Shown here piece after piece: positions 30,633-38,117 of a stretch of 48,822 nt of DNA; the stretch's first letter is position 1; every line of letters starts with the position of its first letter. Source of the stretch: Candidatus Dormiibacterota bacterium. GTDB taxonomy: Bacteria > Chloroflexota > Dormibacteria > Aeolococcales > Aeolococcaceae. The position numbers and the translations under genes were made by a program. The notes beneath the pieces are model-generated. The model searched no databases and was not told where the DNA came from. It was given only the letters and a program-made list of their open reading frames with translations. The stretch is taken from NCBI GenBank assembly GCA_036495095.1, contig DASXNK010000063.1, forward strand, positions 1 through 48,822, in the 5' to 3' direction.

Positions 30633-32156
30633 ATGGCCGCTGAGGGCGGGCTGCGCCTGCTCGCGGCGCGTCACGCCCCGCCGCCGATCAGCGTCCGGCT
30701 GCTCGCCGCGGCGGCACTGCTGCTGGCCTGGTCGAGCCTGGTCCTGGCCCATCCCGCGTCCTCCTGGCTGGTCGGCGAGTCGCAGCTCGAGCCCGAGGCG
30801 GTGATCCCCATCTCGCTGGGCGTGCTCGGCCTCGCCGTCGGCATCGGCCTGGGCCGTCCCGACACCTGGTGGCTCGGCGCCGGCGTGCTCACCGGCTCGC
30901 TCACCGCCCTGGTCGTGAACCCGGTGCACCCCTGGTACGCGGTCGGCGCCAGCGCGGTGGCGGTGACCGTGCTGGTGCTCTTCGCACCGTCGATCCGGCG
31001 CCCCTGCGCGGCGGTGACCGCGGGCCGGGGACTGGTGCTCGCCGGCGCCGCCGCCCAGCTCGCCCTCGCCGTGCTCGGTGCCCGCACCCAGGCGGGACCG
31101 GTGCCGCTGCCGTTCCTGGTCGGCGGCGTCGCGGTGGCCGGGGCGATCCGCCACCGCCCCCGGCGCCCGCGCCTGCGCACCCCGGCGCGCGGTGCCGTCG
31201 AGGACGCCCAGCACGCCCACGGCCGCAGCCACATCTCCGCGTTCGCCGCCGGTCCCGACAAGCAGGTGGTCGAGCTCGACTCCGGTGCGCTGGTGGGGTT
31301 CCGGGTCGCCGCCCGGGTGGCGGTGACCGCGGGCGATCCGCTGGCCGAGCCCGCCGGGCAGGCGCTCGCCGTCTCCGAGTTCCTCGCCCTGTGCGAGCGG
31401 CAGGGATGGGATCCCTGTTTCTACCAGTCGTCACCGGCGCTGCGTGCCACCTACCGCGCCGCCGGGCTGCGGCTGGTCAAGTTCGGCGAGGAGGCGATCG
31501 TCGACCTCGACGGCTTCACCCTCGCGTGCCCGGAGCGGGCGAACCTGCGCCGCGAGGTCGGCCGCGCCCGCCGCGCCGGGCTGTCCGCGGCGGTGCTCCC
31601 CTGGGCGACCGCGAAGCCGCTGCTGCAGCGCGAGCTCGACGAGGTCTCCCGCTCCTGGCTGGAGCGGCACGGCCAGCGCGAGCTGGGGTTCTCGCTCGGC
31701 CGCCTCGACGACACCGTCGACGCCCGCGCCTGGCTCACGGTGGTCCGCGACCCCCGGGGCTGCATCCAGGCCTTCAGCTCCTGGCTCCCCCTCGGCGCCG
31801 ACGGCATCGCCCTCGACCTGGTCCGTCGCAGCCCCCAGGCGCCCCCCGGGGCCATGGACCTGTGTCTTGCCGAGACCCTCGAGGAGGCGCGACGCCGGGG
31901 CGTGCGCACCGCCTCGCTCGGCTCGGTGCCGATGCGCGACGCCGCCGGCACCGCGCCCGACGGCGTGGTCGCGCACCGCGTCCGCGCCGGCCTCTACCGG
32001 CACGGCGCCGGCGGCTATCGCTACGACTCGCTGGCGCGCTTCAAGAGCAAGTTCGCGCCCACCTGGGTCGATCGCGACGTCGCCTTTCCCGGCAGCCTGG
32101 CGGCGCCGCGGGTGCTCGCCGCCCTCGCCGCGGTGCACTGGCAGGGCCGCGAATAG
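30633..32156 (+). CDS. MprF-like (DUF2156) aminoacyl-phosphatidylglycerol transferase-type membrane protein
   Basis: A 507-aa protein with about five to six N-terminal transmembrane helices (to residue 175) and a cytoplasmic DUF2156 domain (about 195-500), the GNAT-like catalytic domain of lysyl/alanyl-phosphatidylglycerol synthases: FAAGPDKQVVELDSGALVGFRVA, GDPLAEPAGQ, YQSSPALRATYRAAGLRLVKFGEEAIVDL, ANLRREVGRARRAGL and the terminal YRYDSLARFKSKFAPTW. Such enzymes transfer an amino acid from tRNA to a membrane lipid, changing surface charge. Fewer helices than full MprF (14) suggests a reduced form without a complete flippase. Starts 13 bases after the esterase gene, so envelope-lipid modification may link the two. 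Confidence 0.8.
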   Translation: MAAEGGLRLLAARHAPPPISVRLLAAAALLLAWSSLVLAHPASSWLVGESQLEPEAVIPISLGVLGLAVGIGLGRPDTWWLGAGVLTGSLTALVVNPVHPWYAVGASAVAVTVLVLFAPSIRRPCAAVTAGRGLVLAGAAAQLALAVLGARTQAGPVPLPFLVGGVAVAGAIRHRPRRPRLRTPARGAVEDAQHAHGRSHISAFAAGPDKQVVELDSGALVGFRVAARVAVTAGDPLAEPAGQALAVSEFLALCERQGWDPCFYQSSPALRATYRAAGLRLVKFGEEAIVDLDGFTLACPERANLRREVGRARRAGLSAAVLPWATAKPLLQRELDEVSRSWLERHGQRELGFSLGRLDDTVDARAWLTVVRDPRGCIQAFSSWLPLGADGIALDLVRRSPQAPPGAMDLCLAETLEEARRRGVRTASLGSVPMRDAAGTAPDGVVAHRVRAGLYRHGAGGYRYDSLARFKSKFAPTWVDRDVAFPGSLAAPRVLAALAAVHWQGRE

Positions 32157-32162
32157 CCCTCG

Positions 32163-32459
32163 CTAGGGGAGCAGGTTCTGCAGGATGCTGACGTTCTGCA
32201 GCACGCTCCCGCCCTGCAGGAGGCTGCTCAGGCCCTGGGTGGCACCGAGGCCGTTGCCGAGGCCGTTGCCCTGACCCACGCCCTGGCCGGCGCCGAGGCC
32301 ACCGCCGGACGAGCCCGTCCCGGAGGCGCCGTTGTGGCTGCTGCTCTTGCCGTGGGCGCCGTGGCTGTGATGGGCGGTGCCGGCGTGGCCGGTGTGGACG
32401 GCGGCGGTGCCGCCGAGCACGGCGACCCCCGCGGCGGCGGCGATGGTGACGATGCGCAT
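32163..32459 (-). CDS. Small secreted Gly/Gln/Asn-rich protein
   Basis: A 98-aa protein with signal peptide (MRIVTIAAAAGVAVLGGTAA), a His/Ser-rich segment (HTGHAGTAHHSHGAHG) and a Gly/Gln/Leu/Asn-rich C-terminus (GQGVGQGNGLGNGLG; LQNVSILQNLLP). GGGGAGAGGG just upstream supports ATG 32459. The His-rich segment could bind metal. No family recognised. It converges on the MprF-like gene with six bases between stops. Confidence 0.55.
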   Translation of the reverse strand: MRIVTIAAAAGVAVLGGTAAVHTGHAGTAHHSHGAHGKSSSHNGASGTGSSGGGLGAGQGVGQGNGLGNGLGATQGLSSLLQGGSVLQNVSILQNLLP

Positions 32460-32564
32460 GACCCTCTCCCCTGCTGGCGGGCCGCACCCGGTCCGCGTCC
32501 CTGTTCCTACGTCCGGCGCACTCCCGAACCTGCGGCGGGGCCTCCGGCTTACCATCGGTGGCCG

Positions 32565-33092
32565 ATGAACAGGGAGCAGCTGCAGGCCGTGCAGGCGCCG
32601 ATCAAGGCGCGCCTGCGTGACACGCCCGGCGCGGGCCTGGTCACCCTCCGCGCCGAGGGCGACCTCGACCCCGAGGAGATCGCCTGCTCGGTGGCCACCG
32701 GCAGGGCGCTGGTCGAGGCGGGGCTGCATCCCGCCACCGGCGGCGACGGGCTGCAGGCCTGCTCCGGTGACATGCTGCTCCAGGCGCTGGTGGCCTGCGC
32801 CGGGGTCACCCTCCGGTCGGTGGCCACCACCATGGAGCTGCGGGTGACCGGGACGGTCCGTGCCGAGGGCGACCTCGACTTCCGGGGGACGCTCGGCATC
32901 GACAGGCAGGCCCCGGTCGGGTTCAGCGCGGTGCGGCTGCTCTTCGACCTCGACACCGACGCCTCGCCGGAGCAGGTGGCGACGCTGCTGCGCCTCACCG
33001 AGCGCTACTGCGTCGTCTACCAGACGATCGCCGGCGGGGTGCGGGTCAGCGCGGGCCTCGCCGGCGGCCCGCCGCCGGGAGAGAGCGGATGA
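32565..33092 (+). CDS. OsmC/Ohr-family protein
   Basis: A 175-aa OsmC-like protein. The family reduces organic hydroperoxides using two cysteines, or works in other small-molecule chemistry. Cys is present in LQACSGDMLLQALVACAGVT and in ERYCVVYQTI, which agree with the family's two redox positions (Cys in the CSG helix; C in the C-terminal helix). N-terminal strand TLRAEGDLDPEEIACSV and LDFRGTLGIDRQAPVGFSAVRLLFDLDTDA also match. It is the first gene of a two-gene operon with an enoyl-CoA hydratase, overlapping it by 4 nt; the context is unusual for peroxide defence and may mean a different substrate. Confidence 0.78.
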   Translation: MNREQLQAVQAPIKARLRDTPGAGLVTLRAEGDLDPEEIACSVATGRALVEAGLHPATGGDGLQACSGDMLLQALVACAGVTLRSVATTMELRVTGTVRAEGDLDFRGTLGIDRQAPVGFSAVRLLFDLDTDASPEQVATLLRLTERYCVVYQTIAGGVRVSAGLAGGPPPGESG

Positions 33093-33829
33093 TCCGCGTG
33101 GAGCACCGCGACGGCGTCGCCGTGGTCCACCTCGAGCACGGCCGCGTGAACGCCCTCGACGTCGAGCTGCTCCACGCCGCCACCACGACCATCCGCGACC
33201 TCTCCTCCGCCGCCGCGGTGGTGCTCACCGGGCGGGGCGAGGTCTTCTCCGCGGGAGTCGACCTGCGTCGCGTGCTCGACGGCGGCCCGGGGTACGCGAC
33301 CGAGCTCATCCCCGCGATCAGCGACGCCGCCCTCGCCCTGTTCGACCATCCCCGCCCGGTGGTGGCGGCGATCAACGGGCACGCCATCGCCGGCGGATGC
33401 GTGCTCGCCGTCGCCTGCGACCTCCGGCTGATGTCCGGGGGCAGGATCGGCGTCACCGAGCTGCTCGTCGGGGTGCCCTTCCCCGCCGCGCCGCTCGAGA
33501 TCATGCGGCACGCCGCGGGCACGGCGGTCGACGAGATGGTGCTGACCGGCCGGCTCCTCGAGCCCGACGCGGCGCGGGAGTGCGGCCTGGTGCACCACGT
33601 GGTGGCTCCCGGAGCGCTGCTCGACGAGGCCGTGCGCCGCGCCGGCGAGCTCGCCCGCATCCCCGCCGGGGTGTACGCGGCGACCAAGGAGCAGCTGCAC
33701 CGGCCGGCCCGCGAGCGCATCGCCGCGGGCGCCGCCGACGACGAGCGGGTGGGGGAGTTCTGGCACTCCCCCGAGGTCCTCGCTGCGATGCGCCGTTTCC
33801 TCGAGAAGCTCGACCGCCGCAGCGCCTGA
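33089..33829 (+). CDS. Enoyl-CoA hydratase/isomerase family protein
   Basis: A 246-aa crotonase-fold enzyme acting on an acyl-CoA. The oxyanion-hole segments VFSAGVDLR and INGHAIAGGCVLAVACDLRLM, and IGVTELLVGVPFPA with the catalytic glutamate, are present; the second hydratase glutamate is not obvious, so isomerase or another crotonase activity remains possible. ATG overlaps the OsmC stop (ATGA), indicating coupling. A short hairpin follows the stop. The rest of a beta-oxidation pathway is not encoded here. Confidence 0.85.
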   Translation: MIRVEHRDGVAVVHLEHGRVNALDVELLHAATTTIRDLSSAAAVVLTGRGEVFSAGVDLRRVLDGGPGYATELIPAISDAALALFDHPRPVVAAINGHAIAGGCVLAVACDLRLMSGGRIGVTELLVGVPFPAAPLEIMRHAAGTAVDEMVLTGRLLEPDAARECGLVHHVVAPGALLDEAVRRAGELARIPAGVYAATKEQLHRPARERIAAGAADDERVGEFWHSPEVLAAMRRFLEKLDRRSA

Positions 33830-33848
33830 GCGCCGCCCGGTGCGGCGC
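33830..33848 (+). terminator. Hairpin after the enoyl-CoA hydratase gene
   Basis: GCGCCGC, loop CCGGT, GCGGCGC: a 7-bp GC stem starting one base after the stop codon, without a T-tract. Terminator role inferred from position. Confidence 0.4.
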
Positions 33849-33974
33849 CCACCACCAGGCCGTCGAGGCCGGGTTCGCCAGCAGGGGCGCCTTGCTCACA
33901 GGTCTTCACCAGACTTCATCGCCATCCATGACGCGAGTGCCGAGGATGGGGGGATCCGACCCGCCAGGAGGTGA

Positions 33975-34289
33975 ATGATGGACGCCCCAGCCCCGCCTGC
34001 CCCGCTCCCCGGCCCGCGCGCCGAGACCGCCGCCGAGCGCGCCGAGCGGCGCCGCCGGCTGCTCCGCCTGGACCGCTGCCTCGACGTCCTCGAGACCGCG
34101 ATGGAGCGCGACCGGACCGTGGTCGACGAGCACGCCGCCGCGATCCTCTCCGAGGCCACCTCGATGCTCTCCGCGGGCATGGCCGTGGTCGACGCCATCG
34201 AGGTCGTGCTGCTCCTCCAGGAGGCCCACATGCGCCCGCTCAGCCGGCGACCGGAGCGGCTACAGCCCCCGGCCCTCATCCCCGGGTGA
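33975..34289 (+). CDS. Hypothetical helical protein, 104 aa
   Basis: A small helical cytoplasmic protein; most residues from 17 to 85 form amphipathic helices (RAERRRRLLRLDRCLDVLETAMERD, AAAILSEATSMLSAGMAVVDAIEVVLLLQEA). An exceptionally strong AGGAGGTGA lies just before the tandem ATGATG start (33975, 33978), indicating efficient translation. The 3' end overlaps the opposite-strand AllH-like gene by 14 bases. No family recognised; it may act as a subunit or regulator through helix packing. Confidence 0.6.
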   Translation: MMDAPAPPAPLPGPRAETAAERAERRRRLLRLDRCLDVLETAMERDRTVVDEHAAAILSEATSMLSAGMAVVDAIEVVLLLQEAHMRPLSRRPERLQPPALIPG

Positions 34290-35046
34290 TCGCCGCCGCC
34301 ACCCTCGCCCCGGCGCAGATCCCCTGGGCGAGCGCCGCCCCGGAGGTGCCGCCGACGGCGAGCAGCGCCTCGAGCGCGGCCCCCAACGCGCCGCCGCCGC
34401 AGAGGGCACGGAGCAGCCCCGCCGCCTGAGGCGGCACCTGGCCACGCGCCGCGCAGCGCAGCAGCGCGGCCGAGAGCAGGGTGGTCGCCCCCGCCGCGGC
34501 CTCGAGCACCGCGCCCACCGCCCCCGGGTCCGGGGCGCCGAGGAGCGCGAGGGCGGCGAGGGCACCGGCGATGACGTCGTCGCCGGCGGGGGTGAGCCCC
34601 GGGCCCCGTCCGAGCAGGCCGAGCGCGGGGCCAGCGTCCCCGCCGGCGAGGCCGGCGGCGACCGCGGCGGCGGGGACCGCCTCGAGGCCCGTGGCCCCGC
34701 TGGGGAGGGTGGCGAGCAGCGCCGCGGCGGCGGCCAGCCGCCCGGGCACCACCGGCCCGGCGAGCCGGGGCCGGGGGTCGAACCACCGCGACGGTCGTAG
34801 CCGCGGACCGCCGAGGTCGACCTCGCCATCACCCACCCGCACCGTCCCCGGTGGGCCGACCGCGGGCACCTCCCCGGCGACGGCGAGGGCGAGGGGCAGG
34901 CGCACCGACCCGGCTCCGACCACGGCGATCACGTCGACGCCGGCGACGGCGAGGTAGGCGGCGGTCGCGGAGGCTCCGAGCACGGTCGCGGGCCGTGCCG
35001 GCGCGGCGAGCACCGCGGCGATCGCCGTGCTCGCCTCCACGATCAC
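34276..35046 (-). CDS. AllH-like (DUF2877) protein
   Basis: A 256-aa DUF2877-family protein. AllH of E. coli is a subunit of the oxamate carbamoyltransferase AllFGH, which completes anaerobic allantoin use. Family landmarks are LGRGPGLTPAGDDVIAGALAAL, AGATTLLSAALLRCAARG and the C-terminal VGGTSGAALAQGI. No AllF or AllG gene is adjacent, so its partner is elsewhere or its role has diverged. It starts (GTG 35046) four bases after the stop of the upstream cupredoxin-like lipoprotein gene, suggesting co-transcription with it. The ureide cassette at 15-18 kb is not adjacent. Confidence 0.7.
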   Translation of the reverse strand: MIVEASTAIAAVLAAPARPATVLGASATAAYLAVAGVDVIAVVGAGSVRLPLALAVAGEVPAVGPPGTVRVGDGEVDLGGPRLRPSRWFDPRPRLAGPVVPGRLAAAAALLATLPSGATGLEAVPAAAVAAGLAGGDAGPALGLLGRGPGLTPAGDDVIAGALAALALLGAPDPGAVGAVLEAAAGATTLLSAALLRCAARGQVPPQAAGLLRALCGGGALGAALEALLAVGGTSGAALAQGICAGARVAAAITRG

Positions 35047-35050
35047 CGGC

Positions 35051-36004
35051 TCAGGAGACGGTGATCGACCCGTCCATCCCCGGGTGGAAGGTGCAGTGGT
35101 ACTGGTACTGCCCGGCCCGGGTGAACTTGATCTGGTACCTGTCTCCGGCCGCCATCGTGCCCGAGGTCAGCTCGGGGTCGGCGTCGAAGGTGACGTTGTG
35201 GGGCGCCGTTCCGGCGTTGGTCCACTGCACCACGCCGCCGCTGCTGACGGTGATCGTCGCCGGGTCGAACTTGAGGCCGGCGGTCTCCTGCACGGTCTGG
35301 GCCGCGGTCTGGCCGGTCACCTGCTGGCCTGCGGCCGGCGGCGGGGTCGGCACCGCGTTCGAGGAGGAGGCGCCCGCCGCCGCGGAGAGCGAGGGAAGCG
35401 GCAGCGGCTGCCCGGTCACCCTGCTCGCGACCGTGGCCAGCCGGCGGGCGAGGGCGTCGCCGCTGAGCCCGCCCACGTTGAGGCCGATGCCGACCACCAC
35501 GGGCCCGTCCTGGACCGCGATCAGGCCGGCGGTGCCGCTGCTGCTGACGTACGCCGGCCCGAGCGGCTGCAGCCCGGCGGTGACGTCGGCCAGCGAGGTG
35601 AGGGTCGCCTTGGGGTAGACGCTCACCACCAGCGTGGGCCCGCGCCCCGACTGGTAGGTGCACTGTCCCACCGCCGGGTGCGAGCCCACCGAGGTCACCA
35701 GGTAGTGACCAGGGGGCGCCGGGTCGGGGGTGCCGGTCGGCGCCGGGGTCGGTGCGCCCGGCGATGCCGCCGGCACCTCGGCGCCCGAGGGCAGGGCGAG
35801 CGCCGCCGCCACCGCGTCGACCGGCACCAGGCTGCAGGCGTCGGGGGTCACCGCCGGGGCCGGCGGGATGGTGTCTGCACTGATCTCGTCGGGCGACGAG
35901 GAGCAGCCGGTGAGGAGCAGGAGCAGGGCACCGAACGCGGCGCCACGCAGCCCGCCGAGGGTCCGGCCGGCGCGATCGGGGGTCCCTGGTCTCGGTATGC
36001 GCAT
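35051..36004 (-). CDS. Lipoprotein with plastocyanin-like copper domain
   Basis: A 317-aa exported lipoprotein: signal peptide ending in a lipobox LLTGC (Cys at about 34), a middle domain (about 54-195, DACSLVPVDAVAAAL...TYQSGRGPTLVVSVY) seen in actinobacterial lipoproteins, and a C-terminal cupredoxin domain (about 240-317). Type I copper ligands are visible: His in APHNVTF, Cys and His in YHCTFHPGM and Met in the same motif. It probably carries electrons or copper outside the membrane, possibly to a cytochrome oxidase. ATG start at 36004. A sole partner is the AllH-like gene directly downstream. Confidence 0.82.
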   Translation of the reverse strand: MRIPRPGTPDRAGRTLGGLRGAAFGALLLLLTGCSSSPDEISADTIPPAPAVTPDACSLVPVDAVAAALALPSGAEVPAASPGAPTPAPTGTPDPAPPGHYLVTSVGSHPAVGQCTYQSGRGPTLVVSVYPKATLTSLADVTAGLQPLGPAYVSSSGTAGLIAVQDGPVVVGIGLNVGGLSGDALARRLATVASRVTGQPLPLPSLSAAAGASSSNAVPTPPPAAGQQVTGQTAAQTVQETAGLKFDPATITVSSGGVVQWTNAGTAPHNVTFDADPELTSGTMAAGDRYQIKFTRAGQYQYHCTFHPGMDGSITVS

Positions 36005-36043
36005 GGCGGCGGGATGATAGTCGATCGCCGCCGGAGCGAGCGG

Positions 36044-37216
36044 TCAGACCGCCGCAGCAGGCATTCTCAACTGCGCGTAGACGGCCTGCTCCACGCCGAC
36101 CGCCAGCTGCACCACCTGGGCGTCGAAGAAGGGCAGCACCTGGGTCAGGACCCCGCCGGCGACGCCGCCGGCACGATCGATCCAGTAGTAGCAGTTGAGC
36201 AGTCCGGCCCAGTCGCCCGAGCCCGCCGCACGCATGCCCGGCAGGTCCTCGAGGAAGAGGTGCAGACCCAGCCCCCACCCCGCCCGGACCGGCAGCGACG
36301 GGATGTCGTTGGTCAGCTCGGGCACCGCGGAGCGGATCACCGCGGGCAGGGGGAGGCCGCCGAGCGAGTCGGTGAACATGAGGTCGACCGACTCCGGACG
36401 GAGGAGCGGCGCACCGTCGCCGAGAAGGGCGCCGAGGAAGCGCGCGTAGTCGCCGGCGGTGCAGTGCACCCCGTGCCCGCCCGACCAGATCTCCGGCGCG
36501 GTCGGGAGCTCCAGGGGGATCTCGACGAGGCCGCCGTCGGGGGTCCGGGCGTGTGCCGCCATCATCCGCCGCCGCTGCGCGTCGCTGGGCACGAAGGTCG
36601 TGTCGGTGAGCCCCAGCGGCGCGAAGATGTTCTCGGCGAAGTACGCGTCGAGGGGCAGGCCGCTCACGGCCTCGATCACCTGTCCCAGCCAGTCGGTGTT
36701 GATGCCGTACTCCCAGCGGGCGCCGGGGTCGTCGACCAGCGGCGCGCTCAGCGCCGCCCGCATCCCGGTCAGCACGTCGGGCGTCCCGGTGACCTCGTGG
36801 TAGCGCCGCATCCCCTCGTGGAGGAACCAGTAGGCGTTGCCTGCGGTGTGGTTCATCAGCTCGCGGACGGTGGCCTGCCGGGCCGGTCGCCGCAGCATCG
36901 GGGTGTCGCCGTCGAAGCCGGTGAGCACCTGCAGCTCCCCGAAGGCGGGCAGCAGCGAGGCGACCGTCCCGTCGAGGTCGAGCCGGCCCTGTTCGACCAG
37001 CTGGAGCGCCGCCACGGTGGTCATCGCCTTGGTCATCGAGGCGATCCGGATCACCGTGTCGGTGCCCGCGGGCGCCTCGCCGCCCACGCTCAGCCGGCCC
37101 GCGGCGCCCTCGTAGAGGATGCCGTCGCGCCCCACCACGAACGCCACCACGCCGGGGACGGCGCCGCTCGCGCAGCCCTGCTCCAGGAGTCCGTCGATCG
37201 CCGAACCTGTGAACAC
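36044..37216 (-). CDS. Serine hydrolase of the beta-lactamase/penicillin-binding fold
   Basis: A 390-aa enzyme of the class C beta-lactamase-like family (often esterases or DD-peptidases). Motif 1 is IASMTKAM (Ser60, Lys63), motif 2 has Tyr170 in EYGIN. The third KTG-like motif is not obvious. No strong signal peptide is present at the N-terminus (FTGSAIDGLLEQG), so it could be cytoplasmic and act as an esterase. GTG at 37216 has a GAGGGGGTGA-type site; no other start is better supported. Neighbours give no substrate clue. Confidence 0.8.
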   Translation of the reverse strand: MFTGSAIDGLLEQGCASGAVPGVVAFVVGRDGILYEGAAGRLSVGGEAPAGTDTVIRIASMTKAMTTVAALQLVEQGRLDLDGTVASLLPAFGELQVLTGFDGDTPMLRRPARQATVRELMNHTAGNAYWFLHEGMRRYHEVTGTPDVLTGMRAALSAPLVDDPGARWEYGINTDWLGQVIEAVSGLPLDAYFAENIFAPLGLTDTTFVPSDAQRRRMMAAHARTPDGGLVEIPLELPTAPEIWSGGHGVHCTAGDYARFLGALLGDGAPLLRPESVDLMFTDSLGGLPLPAVIRSAVPELTNDIPSLPVRAGWGLGLHLFLEDLPGMRAAGSGDWAGLLNCYYWIDRAGGVAGGVLTQVLPFFDAQVVQLAVGVEQAVYAQLRMPAAAV

Positions 37217-37257
37217 CTGTTCACCCCCTCATCCCGGTCCCACACCACGGTGGAAGG

Positions 37258-38049
37258 CTAGCCCGGCGGTGGCGGGTCGTGCAGATCCACGACCACGGGA
37301 GCGTGGTCGGAGGGTCCCTTGCCCTTGCGAGCGTCCCGGTCGACGTATGCGTCGGCGACGGCGGCGGCGAGCGTGGGGCTGGCGTAGACCAGGTCGATGC
37401 GCATCCCCTGGTTCTTGTGGAACATCCCGGCGCGGTAGTCCCAGTAGGTGAAGGGGCGGTCGTATTTCATCGGACGGGGCACGACGTCCTGGAGCCCGAG
37501 GGCGCGCAGCTCGGCGAGCGCGTCGCGCTCCGGAGCGGTGACGTGGGTGGAGGCGGCGAAGGCCGCCGGGTCCCAGACGTCGGCGTCGGTCGGGGCGACG
37601 TTGAAGTCGCCGCACACCACCAGCTCGCGATCGGCGTCGAGCTCGGCGGCGACGGTGTCCCGGAGGGCGCGCAGCCACTCGAGCTTGTAGACGTACTGGG
37701 GATGGCCGACCTCGCGGCCGTTGGGGACGTAGACGGACCATACCCGGACGCCGGCGCAGGTGCCGCCGATGGCGCGCGCCTCGGGCGGGGTGGTCGGCGG
37801 CGCCCCGGGCAGCCCGGCTGTGACCTCCTCCAGCCCCACCCGCGAGAGCAGCGCCACGCCGTTCCAGCGACCCAGGCCGTGCGACGCCACCTCGTAGCCC
37901 AGCGCCTCGATCTCGGCGAGGGGGAACTCGGCGTCGGCGCACTTGGTCTCCTGGAGGCAGACCACGTGCGGCGCGGTCTGCTCCAGCCACTCCAGCAGCC
38001 GGGGAAGACGCGCCGCGATGGAGTTGACGTTCCAGGTTGCCAGCCTCAC
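37258..38049 (-). CDS. Exonuclease III-family AP endonuclease
   Basis: DNA repair nuclease of 263 aa that nicks DNA at abasic sites and removes 3' blocking groups. The catalytic residues are in place: Asn/Glu in TWNVNS and CLQETKCAD (Glu34), VYVPNG, CGDFNVAP (Asp/Asn), HKNQGMRIDLVY and the final SDHAPVVVDL with the general base His. Length and motifs fit the XthA/ExoA family. GTG at 38049 lies 68 bases from the ATG of the divergent SRAP-like gene, sharing a promoter region, so abasic-site repair may be linked to that protein. Confidence 0.93.
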   Translation of the reverse strand: MRLATWNVNSIAARLPRLLEWLEQTAPHVVCLQETKCADAEFPLAEIEALGYEVASHGLGRWNGVALLSRVGLEEVTAGLPGAPPTTPPEARAIGGTCAGVRVWSVYVPNGREVGHPQYVYKLEWLRALRDTVAAELDADRELVVCGDFNVAPTDADVWDPAAFAASTHVTAPERDALAELRALGLQDVVPRPMKYDRPFTYWDYRAGMFHKNQGMRIDLVYASPTLAAAVADAYVDRDARKGKGPSDHAPVVVDLHDPPPPG

Positions 38050-38117
38050 CGCCCCATCTTGGCAGGTGGTCCGGGGCGGTTTCGGGTCCCGCCCCCGGAG
38101 GGAATCCTCCCGGCAAG

